Positions 41,626-52,300 of a stretch of 64,000 bases of DNA are shown here, one piece after another. This DNA is from Chloroflexota bacterium (GTDB lineage: Bacteria > Chloroflexota > Anaerolineae > Promineifilales > Promineifilaceae). The notes under the pieces were generated by a model. That model had not been told where the DNA came from, ran no database searches, and saw nothing but the letters and a program-made list of their open reading frames with translations. Where the stretch lies: positions 124,001 through 188,000 of the forward strand of contig JACTMP010000003.1 of the NCBI GenBank assembly GCA_014584575.1. The letters are read 5' to 3'. The position numbers were made by a program, and so were the translations under genes. Position 1 is the stretch's first letter; every line of letters begins with the position of its first letter.

Positions 41626-42660
41626 ATGAAGATTTTTATTTTCAAACCCATCTACTATGCAAAAATGTTGATCGTCTTTACCACTATGGCCTTGTTTGCC
41701 GCGGGGTGTAATGCGAATAATGACGCGCAGACGAGTATGGCTGCCCCTGACGATGTGACCTTCCAGATGGGGTGGATTCATGAATACTCGGCCGCCGGTT
41801 TATACGCGGCCGCAGCCAATGGGCATTTCACTGATGAAAATCTGAACGTTCAGATCGTCGAAGGCGGCTTTGGGGAGCAAGGCTATATTGATCCCTTGAC
41901 GGTGGTAAGCCAGGGAAATGCCGATTTTGGCGCTACCAGCGCCATTTCCCTCATCCAGGCACGCGCGGCCGGTATTCCGGTGGTAGCCATTGCGGCTGAA
42001 GTGCAACGGAATCCGTTCGCCCTCATTTCTCTGGCCGAAAACAACATTATTCGGCCCACTGACCTGGTCGGTAAACGGGTGGCTGTGAATGATGGCGGCG
42101 CGATGGCTCTTTATAACGCCTTGCTCAGTTCGCAAGGGTTAGATCCGGCCCAAATTGATACTATCTCCCGTACCACCTTTGGCATTGACCCCTTGATCGA
42201 TAGGGATGTGGATGCTATTGGTGGGTGGATCATTAACGAAGGCGTTTTGGTGCGGGAAGCGGGTCATGAGCCGAATTCCATATTGCTCAGCGACTATGGC
42301 ATCAATGATTACACCTCTTTGTTGTTTACCACGGAGGCGATGATCAACGAAAAACCGGACGTGGTGCAGCGCTTTTTGCGCGCGTATATGCTCGGTATGG
42401 CAGACGTAATTTCTGATCCAGAAACGGCCGTTAACCTGGTTATTGAACACAACGACGCCCTGGTGGCGGCCGAGCAGGAGCGGCGGTTACAAGCCTGGCT
42501 GCCGCTCATCAACCCCGCCGGCAGCACACTGGGGGCCATGCAACCCAGAATCTGGGAGCAAATTCACCAGATCATGCTGGATGAGGGCATTCTGGCTGAA
42601 CCGATAGCCATTGAAGAGGCATACAACCTGCGCTTTTTGGAGGCGATCAATCAGCCATAA
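41626..42660 (+). CDS. SsuA/NMT1-like substrate-binding lipoprotein within the sensor cluster
   Basis: 344 residues, extracytoplasmic. Start at 41626 with AAGGAG in the preceding stop region. Signal and lipobox LFAAGC (about residues 22-27). NMT1/THI5-SsuA fold: VTFQMGWIHEYSAAGLYAAAANGHF, then LNVQIVEGG, the signature DFGATSAISLIQARAAGIPVVAIA, and KRVAVNDGGAMALYNALL. This family binds pyrimidine precursors of thiamine, sulfonates or related compounds for ABC import. Neither permease nor ATPase is nearby; instead it sits between two CACHE sensors (13 and 22 bases), so a role as ligand-presenting sensor subunit is inferred. Confidence 0.88.
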   Translation: MKIFIFKPIYYAKMLIVFTTMALFAAGCNANNDAQTSMAAPDDVTFQMGWIHEYSAAGLYAAAANGHFTDENLNVQIVEGGFGEQGYIDPLTVVSQGNADFGATSAISLIQARAAGIPVVAIAAEVQRNPFALISLAENNIIRPTDLVGKRVAVNDGGAMALYNALLSSQGLDPAQIDTISRTTFGIDPLIDRDVDAIGGWIINEGVLVREAGHEPNSILLSDYGINDYTSLLFTTEAMINEKPDVVQRFLRAYMLGMADVISDPETAVNLVIEHNDALVAAEQERRLQAWLPLINPAGSTLGAMQPRIWEQIHQIMLDEGILAEPIAIEEAYNLRFLEAINQP

Positions 42661-42682
42661 TCCCCATCCTGGAGATGAAACT

Positions 42683-45600
42683 ATGTATACATCTCAACAT
42701 ACAGAACAGCCGCTCGCCACTGGCAAAATACGATTTTGGAATCAAATTCGCTGGCGGTTGATCGTTGCTTTTGTGTTATTGGCTGTGCTGCCGATGGTTT
42801 TGGTGGTGAGCATCCTTGTCTCTAACACCCTGGCCCAGATTCGCCAACAGACGCTTACCGGCCTGGAGGCTATTGCCCAACTAAAGCAGGATCAACTGGA
42901 ACGGTGGGTGCGCGACAGCCAGTCAACTTTGGAGCAGTTTCCTATTGGCGCCCATAAGACATTGCTGAATGACAGTTTGGTCTCTTTTGAGGAGGGCGAT
43001 TTTAGCCAGACTGAGCAGCAAACGCTGGAAAGTTTGTTTGTGCAGGCAACGGCGGCTTCTTCTTTCTTCGAAGAGATGTTTGTGTATTCACCGGAAGGGG
43101 TCATTTTAGCTTCATCTAGCCCGGTGCAGACGGGTAAACTGGTGGTCAACCAGCCATATTACACAGATAACCTGGCTGACTTGGCGCAATCATCATACCA
43201 GACGCCTTATTATGACTTGAGCGTGGGGCGATTAACCATGGTGTTGACACATCCGTTGTTGGATGAACGGACAGGAGAGCCGATTGGTGTGTTGGCCGGC
43301 CGCCTGGACCTTTCCACTTTGGGTGAGATCATGTTAGAGCGAACCGGTTTGGGGGAAACGGGTGAAACGTATCTGGTCAGCGCCGAAAGTAATTATTTGC
43401 TGACCCCCAGCCGTTTTGAAAGCGATGGGTATCCACAAGAGCGCGCTTACCGCAGCCTGGGCATTGACGCAGCGCTGGCCGGGAATAATGGCAGTGGTTT
43501 GTATCCAGACTATCGGCGGCCGGGGGTGCCTGTTTTGGGTGTATATCGCTGGCTACCGGAGTTGCAGGTGGCATTACTGTCGGAAATTGACACAGAGGAG
43601 GCCTTTGCGCCGGCGGAAACGGTGCGTAATTTGGGGGTGGCGATCACGGCCGTTGCCGCCATCAGCGCGGCGATTCTGGGATATATGGTCACACAGCAAA
43701 TTTCTCGCCCTATCCTTTCCTTAACCGATGTGACCTCGCAGATTGCTGCTGGTGATTTGTCCCAACAGGCCAACATTAAAGATAGCACCGAGATTGGGCT
43801 GCTGGCGCACGCTTTTAACAGCATGACCGAGCAGTTGCGCGGCTTGATTGGCGGGTTGGAGCAGCGCGTGGCCGAGCGTACCTATGCGCTGGTGGTTAGC
43901 GCTGAAGTTGGCAGCAATATCGCCCAAAAGATTAACGACCTGGACGAGCTGATGGCTTATGCGGTGGAGCACATTTCGCGTCGTTTTGATGTCTATTACA
44001 CCCAGATTTACCTGGTTGATGTGACAGGTAAATTTCTGGATTTGCGTGTGGGCACCGGCAGTGTGGGCAAGGAGTTGGTAAAACGCGGGCATCGTTTGCC
44101 TGTTGGCCCCGGTTCTATCAACGGCACGGCCGCAGCCGAAAAACGCACGATTCTGGTAAAAGACACACAAAATAATCCCTTGCACAAACCCAATCCCCTA
44201 CTGCCACAGACCCGGTTGGAACTGTGTGTGCCTTTGATCGCCGGCGACAAACTGGTGGGCATTCTCAATATGCAAAGTGACACGCCGTATAGTTTTAGTC
44301 AAGAAGATGTGCCGGCTTTGGAAGTGATGGCTGTGCAATTGGCTATTGCTGTGGAAAATGCCCGTTTGTTCCAGGAGTCTCTGGACATCAAAGAGCAGCT
44401 CGAGGCACAAATTCGGCAGAATGTAACGCAATCATGGGAGCGTTATCTGGACGCAATTCACCAGGACGAAATGGTTGGCTACCGCTATGAGGCAGGTAAG
44501 GTGGTGGCAGTGAAGAAAGCCGCCATGTCTATCTCCGGTATGGAGAGTCAGGCGGTGGTGGCGGCGCCTATGGCGGCGCCTGTGGCGGTGGCAGGGAAAC
44601 CTGTGGGGAGTATTGCGGTTGAGGATATGGACCTGGCCCATTGGTCAGAGGCGGATGAAGTGATTATCCATTCTGTCGCCGCGCAGGTAGGCCAACGAAT
44701 TGAAAACCTTCGGCTTCTGGAGGAGGCAACACGATACCGCCAGGAGGCGGAAGAAGCCTCCCGCCGCCTGTTGCGTGAAGGGTGGCAAACGTTCCAGGAA
44801 GAACATGCCGTGTCCGGTTTTGTCTATGACCATCAGGCGGTGAGGCCGTTGGCAGAAGTCACGGCCGTGACGCCTGCCCCTCTACACGCCCCTTTGCTGG
44901 TGCAGGGGGAACAAGTTGGTGTCCTGGAAGTGGCTGATGTGGCTGCTGTTGACGCCAAAACGGAGGTCTTGTTAACGGCCGTCGCCGCCCGCCTCAGCGC
45001 ACACCTGGAAAACCTGCGCCTGACCTGGCAAACTGAACATGCGCTGGCTCAATCCCAGGCGCGCGGCCAGGAACTTGCCGTGTTGAATGAAATGAGCCGC
45101 GCCCTTTCGGCGCAGCAGAATGTAGATGGGGTGGTGGAGATCGTGTATGAATATACCGCTCGCCTGATGGATGCCAGCAACTTTTATGTAGCTTTGTATG
45201 ACTCGGCTCAGGATGAGATTGAGTTTGTGATGGACATTACCAAGGGGCAGACACGCTGGCATTCCGGCAAACGGCGCGCTGGTAATGGACTGACGGAGCA
45301 CCTGCTGCGCACCCGGCAACCCCTGCTCATGCCCAATAACATTCGCCAACACCTGGAACGACTGGGCATTACGGCCATCGGCGGCGAGGCCCAATCCTGG
45401 CTGGGTGTGCCCATGATCATTGGCGACCAGGCCATTGGCGTCATTGGGCTGCAAAGTTATACCACGCCGGATGTATACAGTGAGCAACACTTACGGCTGT
45501 TGACGGCCATCAGCAGCCAGGCGGCCATTGCTATTGAAAGCGCCCGCCTGTTTGAACAGGTGCAAAGCCGCGCCCGCCAGGAACAGATTTTGCGGGAAGT

Positions 45601-45757
45601 GACGGCGCGCGTATTCACGGCCGTAGACGCCGAATCCATCTTGCGCGCCACTGCCCAGGAAATCCACCAACATCTGGGGCTGGAAGCGTTTATTTACCTG
45701 GAAGAAGAAATCCAGCCGGACACGGCCGTTGCCGTGAGTGGCAATGGCCACAACTAA
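42683..45757 (+). CDS. CACHE-HAMP-GAF sensor with two 'GW' modules and half-GAF tail
   Basis: 1024 residues from the ATG at 42683 (GGAG upstream); a reading from 42611 overlaps the previous gene and is rejected. Helix about 25-47; double CACHE about 48-330 (LEEM...FVYSPEGVILASS; QTPYYDLSVGRLTMVLTHP); helix about 335-352; HAMP 353-405 (RPILSLTDVTSQIAAGDLS). GAF about 403-570. Two copies of a roughly 110-residue module about 582-690 (S-W-E-R-Y-L ... G-Y-R-Y) and 695-800 (R-E-G-W-Q-T-F ... G-F-V-Y-D). GAF about 800-965 (LNEMSRALSAQQNVDG; SWLGVPMIIGDQAIGVIGLQ). Half-GAF tail about 966-1015 (EQILREVTARVFTAVDAES). No output domain. Confidence 0.88.
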   Translation: MYTSQHTEQPLATGKIRFWNQIRWRLIVAFVLLAVLPMVLVVSILVSNTLAQIRQQTLTGLEAIAQLKQDQLERWVRDSQSTLEQFPIGAHKTLLNDSLVSFEEGDFSQTEQQTLESLFVQATAASSFFEEMFVYSPEGVILASSSPVQTGKLVVNQPYYTDNLADLAQSSYQTPYYDLSVGRLTMVLTHPLLDERTGEPIGVLAGRLDLSTLGEIMLERTGLGETGETYLVSAESNYLLTPSRFESDGYPQERAYRSLGIDAALAGNNGSGLYPDYRRPGVPVLGVYRWLPELQVALLSEIDTEEAFAPAETVRNLGVAITAVAAISAAILGYMVTQQISRPILSLTDVTSQIAAGDLSQQANIKDSTEIGLLAHAFNSMTEQLRGLIGGLEQRVAERTYALVVSAEVGSNIAQKINDLDELMAYAVEHISRRFDVYYTQIYLVDVTGKFLDLRVGTGSVGKELVKRGHRLPVGPGSINGTAAAEKRTILVKDTQNNPLHKPNPLLPQTRLELCVPLIAGDKLVGILNMQSDTPYSFSQEDVPALEVMAVQLAIAVENARLFQESLDIKEQLEAQIRQNVTQSWERYLDAIHQDEMVGYRYEAGKVVAVKKAAMSISGMESQAVVAAPMAAPVAVAGKPVGSIAVEDMDLAHWSEADEVIIHSVAAQVGQRIENLRLLEEATRYRQEAEEASRRLLREGWQTFQEEHAVSGFVYDHQAVRPLAEVTAVTPAPLHAPLLVQGEQVGVLEVADVAAVDAKTEVLLTAVAARLSAHLENLRLTWQTEHALAQSQARGQELAVLNEMSRALSAQQNVDGVVEIVYEYTARLMDASNFYVALYDSAQDEIEFVMDITKGQTRWHSGKRRAGNGLTEHLLRTRQPLLMPNNIRQHLERLGITAIGGEAQSWLGVPMIIGDQAIGVIGLQSYTTPDVYSEQHLRLLTAISSQAAIAIESARLFEQVQSRARQEQILREVTARVFTAVDAESILRATAQEIHQHLGLEAFIYLEEEIQPDTAVAVSGNGHN

Positions 45758-45786
45758 CCTGATATTTTCTCGATTGGAGAACCGCT

Positions 45787-48700
45787 ATGACCGAACTGAA
45801 CCAACTGGAAAACCAGTTCACAGCCAGGCAACGCCTCACACGCTTATTGCATAAGCTGGCTGAACCTTCGGCAACCGTGACAGACCCCGCTACAAGGCAG
45901 CAGGTTCGCTTCATTTCTACCATGATTCTGGCTATAACCGGATTAATCGCAGTGAATATCCCTTTGCGCCTGATAACAGGGTCAGCCTTTACAGAGCCAA
46001 AGCTCTATTGGTTTTATGTGGTCGCTTCTGGCGCGCTGTTTGGCGCTTATCTCTTAAGCCGTACCACCTATTACCGTTTTGCCCCATCGGTTGCCATCAT
46101 CGTCTTGACTTCTGTGGTCTATGGCTCGTTCTTCCTGAGTAATTCTTCCAGCAACACCGGTTTTTTTCATCTTGTCACCATTGTTTTGTTTGGCAGCGCG
46201 ATTCTTTCCAATCGAGACATTTCCCTGTTTGCGCTGGGGAACGTTGTTTTCATGTTGGTGGGCGCCCAACTTTTTCCCACCATGAACTATTCGCAAACAG
46301 GGGCGGCAATTGGGGTTCTTATTACTTGCACCACATTGGTTTTGGTGGCAAATCAACATCGTGACCGCATAGCCAGAGGGCAGCAAGAAGCGTTGCAAGC
46401 AGCCAATCAGCAGTTGCGAACCTTCAGCCAATCTTTGGAAGAGCGCATTCAGGAGCGTACCAGGGATCTGATTTTAGTCGCAGAAGTGGGCCAGATTGTC
46501 TCCCAAATTCGTGACCTGGATGAGTTGTTGCAGCAGGCGGCCACCCTTATCCGCGAACGGTTTGATCTGTACTATACCCAGATTTATTTGATGGAAGATT
46601 ACGATCAGCGGCTGCGGTTACGGGCTGGTACCGGTGAAGTGGCGCAACAATTATTGGCCCAGGGACATGGCCTGCCGGTGGATGAAGACTCCATTAACGG
46701 CCGTGCCGCCCTCCATGCCCAATCCGTTATTGTGCCCGACACCCACCATAGTGACTTTTTCCGCCCCAATCCGGCGCTGCCGGAAACCCGTTCGGAAATG
46801 GCAGTGCCCCTTATATCCGGTAACCAGGTTGTCGGGGTGTTGGATATGCAAAGCAGCCGGGCCAACAGCCTGAACGAGACTGTCTTGCCGGCCTTTGAAA
46901 CCTTGACCGCGCAGTTAGCGGTGGCTATTCAAAATGCCGACCTGCTGACGGAAATGACCGAAACTACCCTTTTCCTGGACTCCATCGTGGCCAACATTCC
47001 GCTCATCCTGTTTGTGAAGGAGGCGGAAGAATTGCGTTATGTGCGCGTCAGCAAAGGTATGGAAGATCTGGTGGGAATGCCGGCGACAACGATTGAAGGC
47101 AAAAATCATTATGACTTTTTCCCACCGGACACGGCCGCCAGTTTTGCCGCGCAGGATTATGAGGTTTTGCAGAACAAGACCCTGGTAGAAGTCCCCGAAG
47201 AGATCGTGGAGGGGGTAAATGGCACCGTTGTCTTACACACCTTAAAAGCGCCCGTTTTGGGCGCAGATGGCGTCCCCAAATATCTGATCGGCCTGTCCAC
47301 CGATATTACCCAACGCAAACAGATGGAAACGCAGTTGGCGGAACGGCTGAAACAACTGAATTTGCTAAACGAGATTGGGCGCAAGGCAGAAGAGGTAACT
47401 GATGTCACCGAGTTTATGAACTGGGTGGTGATGCGTGTGCCGCAGACGATGAGCCATCCCGACCAGTGTGTGGCCGCCATCACCATGGCCGCCGAAACCT
47501 TTGGCGATGGGCGGGCGGTGACGCTGCCGCGCCATATGGTGGAAGACCTGACGGTGCGGGGTGAATTGGTGGGGCGGATTCATATTGCCTATGTGGACGA
47601 GGCGCTTAATTTCCGGGATGAGGATAGCGCCATAATTGGCAGTGTAGGGCGGCGCATCAGTGGTTACATTGAGAATCAACGCTTGTTAGCCAAATTGCAG
47701 TTTCAGGCAGAAAATTTGCAGAAGGTGGCGGAGATCAGCACGGCCGTTGCTGCCAGCCGCACCCCCTCCCAGTTGATGCAAGACGTGGCCGAACGCACCA
47801 TCGCCGCCTTTGGTCTCCACCAGACGGCCGTGTTCCTCCTCGAAGAAGATCAGTTGGTTTTGCGTGGGGCGGCCGGTCATTTGTTGGTAAACGCAGGCAG
47901 CCAAAATTTGCGCATTTCCCGGCACAGCCAGAAATCACTGGTGGCCCGCGCCGCACGCACCGGCCAGGGCGTGCTGGTTAATGACGTGACCGCCGAACCT
48001 GAATATATGGCCCACCCCCTGCTGCCAGATGTGCAATCAGAGATTGCGGTTCCCTTGTTAGCGGGCGAGCAAGTCTTGGGGGTCCTGGACGTGCAATCTA
48101 CCCATAAAAACGCCTTTACTGCTGAAGACCTGAACATCTTCGCCACACTCTCCCTTCAGGTGTCCATCTCATTGCAAAATGCCCGCCAGTATGAACAAAC
48201 GCAACTGGCGCTGGAGGAGCTGCGCTCGTTGCAGCGGGTGATCACCGGCGAGGGGTGGCAATCATTTATGGGCAGCCGGCGGCGCACGGTGCAGGGGTAT
48301 ATGGCCAATCGCCAGCAATTGCAACCCATTATGATGCCATCGCAAGAGGAGGGCGCCGTGCCGGATGTCGCCGCCATCTTACCAGAGATTAAGCCAGAGG
48401 AGGCGCTGGTCATTCCGGTGCAGGTGCGCGGCGCTACCATCGGCAAGCTGGGCGTGCGCCAGGATGCGGCTTTGCCGCCAGAAACGGAGCAACTATTGAC
48501 CGCCATTGCCCAACAGGTAGCCGAAGCGCTGGAGCGGGCGCGCCTCTTTGAAGAGACGGAATTGTCGCGCGCCCAGACCGATCAGTTGTTTGCCGGTAGT
48601 GAGCGGGTGGTGCGGGCGACGACGCTGGAAGAGATTGTGGAAGCATTGACGGCGTCAACGGCGTTGCAGTGGATGGACGAAATCGAGTTGTTGTTCTTTG

Positions 48701-49311
48701 ACCAGCCCTGGCAGGCGTCGCCGCCACAAACGATGCACACGGCCGTTGTCCTGAACACCATCGGTCTACCCCCCGCGAATGTCGTGGGCGCCGTTTACCA
48801 ATTGGCGCAGTTCCCCTTAACCGGCGTTCTGTCCAAAAACCGTTCGCTGGTGATTAACAATGTCCATGCAGACAGGGGGTTGGATGAGGAGATTGCCAGC
48901 TTTTTGATCGAACAACTGGAGGCCAGCAGCCTGGTGATATTCCCGCTAGTAGCCGGCGACCAATGGCTTGGTTTGCTTATGGCCCGTTCCATTGCGCCCC
49001 AGGATTTGACGGAAGCGGATGTGCGCCAGATTGGTAGTCTGGTAGATCAGGCAGCGGCGGTGGTGCAATCCATTCGCCTGATTGAGGAAACGCAGGCGCG
49101 CGCCCAACAAGAACAGATTTTGCGGCGGGTGTCGGAACGAGTGTACACGGCCGTAGACGCCGAATCGGTCTTGCGCACGGCCGTGCAAGAGGTGGGCCGC
49201 GTTTTGGGCCTGGAAGCATTTGTCTATCTGGAAGAACCGGCTACGGCCGACGCCGGCCCCCTGGCCGAAAAGGCAACAAATGGCGCGGCCACAACAGCCG
49301 CCCATAATTGA
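45787..49311 (+). CDS. Six-helix membrane GAF/PAS array protein with half-GAF tail
   Basis: 1174 residues. About 40-190: hydrophobic helices, likely six. About 195-226: coiled coil (LEERIQERTRDL). GAF 226-390; PAS 397-515 (LDSIVANIPLILFVKEAEEL; Y-D-F-F-P-P; YLIGLSTDITQR); GAF-like 523-640 (LNLLNEIGRKAEEVTD); GAF 643-805 (VAEISTAVAASRTPS; LVARAARTGQGVLVNDV); GW module 817-935 (GEGWQSFMG ... VRGATIGKLGV ... QVAEALERARLFEE); GAF 931-1100 (L-L-F-F-D-Q-P-W); half-GAF tail 1107-1160 (EQILRRVSERVYTAVDAESV). No kinase or other output. The tail matches that of the 42683 gene almost residue for residue, suggesting duplication. Confidence 0.88.
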   Translation: MTELNQLENQFTARQRLTRLLHKLAEPSATVTDPATRQQVRFISTMILAITGLIAVNIPLRLITGSAFTEPKLYWFYVVASGALFGAYLLSRTTYYRFAPSVAIIVLTSVVYGSFFLSNSSSNTGFFHLVTIVLFGSAILSNRDISLFALGNVVFMLVGAQLFPTMNYSQTGAAIGVLITCTTLVLVANQHRDRIARGQQEALQAANQQLRTFSQSLEERIQERTRDLILVAEVGQIVSQIRDLDELLQQAATLIRERFDLYYTQIYLMEDYDQRLRLRAGTGEVAQQLLAQGHGLPVDEDSINGRAALHAQSVIVPDTHHSDFFRPNPALPETRSEMAVPLISGNQVVGVLDMQSSRANSLNETVLPAFETLTAQLAVAIQNADLLTEMTETTLFLDSIVANIPLILFVKEAEELRYVRVSKGMEDLVGMPATTIEGKNHYDFFPPDTAASFAAQDYEVLQNKTLVEVPEEIVEGVNGTVVLHTLKAPVLGADGVPKYLIGLSTDITQRKQMETQLAERLKQLNLLNEIGRKAEEVTDVTEFMNWVVMRVPQTMSHPDQCVAAITMAAETFGDGRAVTLPRHMVEDLTVRGELVGRIHIAYVDEALNFRDEDSAIIGSVGRRISGYIENQRLLAKLQFQAENLQKVAEISTAVAASRTPSQLMQDVAERTIAAFGLHQTAVFLLEEDQLVLRGAAGHLLVNAGSQNLRISRHSQKSLVARAARTGQGVLVNDVTAEPEYMAHPLLPDVQSEIAVPLLAGEQVLGVLDVQSTHKNAFTAEDLNIFATLSLQVSISLQNARQYEQTQLALEELRSLQRVITGEGWQSFMGSRRRTVQGYMANRQQLQPIMMPSQEEGAVPDVAAILPEIKPEEALVIPVQVRGATIGKLGVRQDAALPPETEQLLTAIAQQVAEALERARLFEETELSRAQTDQLFAGSERVVRATTLEEIVEALTASTALQWMDEIELLFFDQPWQASPPQTMHTAVVLNTIGLPPANVVGAVYQLAQFPLTGVLSKNRSLVINNVHADRGLDEEIASFLIEQLEASSLVIFPLVAGDQWLGLLMARSIAPQDLTEADVRQIGSLVDQAAAVVQSIRLIEETQARAQQEQILRRVSERVYTAVDAESVLRTAVQEVGRVLGLEAFVYLEEPATADAGPLAEKATNGAATTAAHN

Positions 49312-49398
49312 CCACCTGGTGGCCGGTTTTTGCCCAGGCCACCTTCGCCAATAGTTGCTGTGGCCGGTCACTGACCGGGCCACTACTGGTAACGTAAT
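49312..49398. promoter_or_regulatory. Longest gap in the cluster, with two hairpins
   Basis: GGTGGCC (49318-49324) pairs with GGCCACC (49337-49343). GTGGCCGGTCA (49360-49370) pairs with TGACCGGGCCAC (49372-49383) with one bulge. No T-run; possible processing or attenuation site before the giant gene. Confidence 0.4.
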
Positions 49399-52300
49399 AT
49401 GACTCGACTGAACCAACAAACGGAACATGAAGCGTTAGAGGAGGCCGTAAAGGCCAGGCGCGCTTATCGCCTGCTGCTTGTCATGGGCACAGCCATTCTG
49501 CTGGCGGCGGGTGTCATCTTCTATCGGCAGTTTTTCGACGACGATGGTTATGATGACATCATCGAACCGGGAATGGGCATTATTGCTGCCCTGTTTATCC
49601 TGATCGCGGCGTTGTTGGCAAAGAGGGGCCGGGTCACATTAGCGATTTCACTGGTAGCGGTTATTCTCTACGGCTTTGATCTGTTCCTTATCACGCGCTT
49701 AACCACCATTGTCCTGCCGCTTACCATTGTCTTCACCTTGTTCCTTGTCCTCCTGTCCAGCCAGACTTTGCCATCGCGTATCGTTACCTGGGGCGTGGTG
49801 GGGCTTTTCTTAACCGGAGCCAGCTTCATTCTCATGGACTTGTTCTGGCCTACCCATCGTGGTGGTATATCAGCCACCGATATGCGCATTGTTTACATCA
49901 CGGCCGTTATCGTTGTTGGCTCGACATTGGCTGTGGTCATACGGCAGTTCCCCCGCTATTCACTGCGCACCAAACTGATGTCGGCGGCCGTGACCCTGGT
50001 GATCATTACCGTTATTTTGACCACGGTGGTTGTGAATAACATTACCCGCCGCAACCTGACAGAGCAGTTGAATGAGCAGTTTCACACGGTAAGCGCATCT
50101 CAGGCGACGGCCGTGGGTGAACTATTGGGCCGGGAAGTGAGCGTTTTGCGGGCTTTCAGTTTGGACAACGGGTTAACTCTCCTCGTTCGCAGTAATAACC
50201 GGGAGTACACCGGCACGGAGGCGGAGATTTCGGCCACCATTGACCAACTCAATGCCGAGTGGCTTACGGCCCCGGCCAACTCTGGCATTGTGAACAGGTA
50301 TACCAACAATGCCACAGCCGGTATCTTGCGTAACTATCAATACAATTTCCCTGAAAATTTAGCCCTGCTGGTGACGAACCGTTTCGGCGCGCTGGTAGGG
50401 GCCACATCTCACGTGGACAGGTTTGATTACAGCGCAGAAAGCTGGTGGCAGGCGGCCTACAACCAGGGAGATGGCGCTATCTATATTGATTTGCCGCAGC
50501 AAGACCCGGTTACCGGCGCCGTCGGTATCCCCATTGCCATGCCCATTTATTCCGGCAACCAGGTTGTGGGCATTTTGCGCACCACATTAGCTTTGCAGCA
50601 GCTCCAAAAACTCCTGACCGAAACGGGAGAGTGGGGGGAGTCGGTTCGCAGCAATATCTTGTTTGGTGACCTGATGCTGCATGATGAAGATGGTCATGCT
50701 GCCGGCGAACTGCATCTGACACCACCAAATATAACCTCGGCTACGTTGGATTTGCTGCGTGATAACCTGGCGCCCAATGCCATTGATGAGATTAATGGTG
50801 AAAGCAGTCTCATTCATATGTCCCCCATTTCTACATTTGGGCTTATTCCGGCGGTGGATGCGTTGGGCTGGTCTATTGTTGTGCATCAGCCGGTGCAGAA
50901 AGCCCTGGCGGCTGTGGAAGCCCAGGAACGAGTGAGTATTGTGTTGGCGTTAACGGCCCTCGCCATTGGCAGTTTGCTGGCGGCTTATTTTGCCCGGCTG
51001 TTCACCGGCCCTGTGAACCGGTTGACGGACACGGCCGTGCTCATTGCCGGTGGCGACTTAAACCGTCAGGCGCCGGTGGAAACGCAGGATGAAATTGGCG
51101 TATTAGCTGAGGCTTTTAACAATATGACGGCGCGCCTGCGCAACTTCATTGGTACGCTGGAAAGCCGCGTAGCCGACCGCACCCAGGCATTGGCTACCAG
51201 CGCCGAAGTCAGCCGCCGCCTTTCCATCATTCTCGATCTGGACGAACTGGTGAATGAAGTAGTCACCCAAACCCGTGACGCCTTCCACTATTACCACGCC
51301 CAAATTTACCTGTTTGATGCTTCTAAACAGTATTTGTTGATGGCGGGCGGCACGGGGGCAGCCGGTAAGGAGATGTTAGCCGCCGGGCATAGGCTGCGGA
51401 TTAACCAGGGTGTGGTGGGCCGGGCGGCGGCCACAAACAAAGTGGTGCTGATCCCGGATGTGGCCCAGGATTCGGGCTGGCTACCCAATCCGCTGCTGCC
51501 CGAAACGAAAGCCGAAGTAGCCATTCCCATCACGCTGGGGGACGAGGTGCTGGGGGTGTTGGATGTGCAGCACAATGTGACAGACGGTTTGAATGAGGAA
51601 AGCGTGGCCTTGCTGCAATCTATTGCCAACCAGGTCGCGGTGGCCATTCAAAACGCGCAGCAGGTAGAGCAAACCAATATCCAGTATGACATTGCTACAG
51701 AAATGACCCAGGCCAGCACACCGGCGCAAATTTTGGACGCTGCCAGCAGCTACGGCCGTCGTCTGGGTGCAGATTCGGCGCAACTGTTATTCATTGAAAA
51801 TGATGCCGCCGGCCAACCGGAATGGGGTGTGGTTACGGCGGCCTGGTACACGGGCGAAGGTGGCATCCCGGCCGGCACACGCTATTACCTGCCCGATTTT
51901 GGGTTTACCCCGTTATGGCTTTCCTCACCGGAACGGCCGTTGCTCATTGGCGACACTGCTACACATGGGGCCATTACCCCGGAACTGCGGCGGCTGCACA
52001 CCCAGATCAAAATTCTGGCAACGGCCGTGCTGCCGCTTTATGCCCAGGGGCGGTGGGCCGGTTTGATCATCTTCAACTGGAATACGCCCCATGCCTTTAC
52101 CAGCCGGGATGAGCGTATCTTCACCAATCTGGCCCAGCAAACCTTCTCCGTAGTAGAAGCCGTGCAGGCCAGCCAACGCATTCAAGCCGCCCTGCAAGAG
52201 GCCGAACAACTGTACCAGGTGAGCCAGCGGCTCAGCCAGGCCACCAACCTGGATGAGGCGTTACTGGCGGCCATGCAAACGGCCATCGAAAGCGAGGCTC

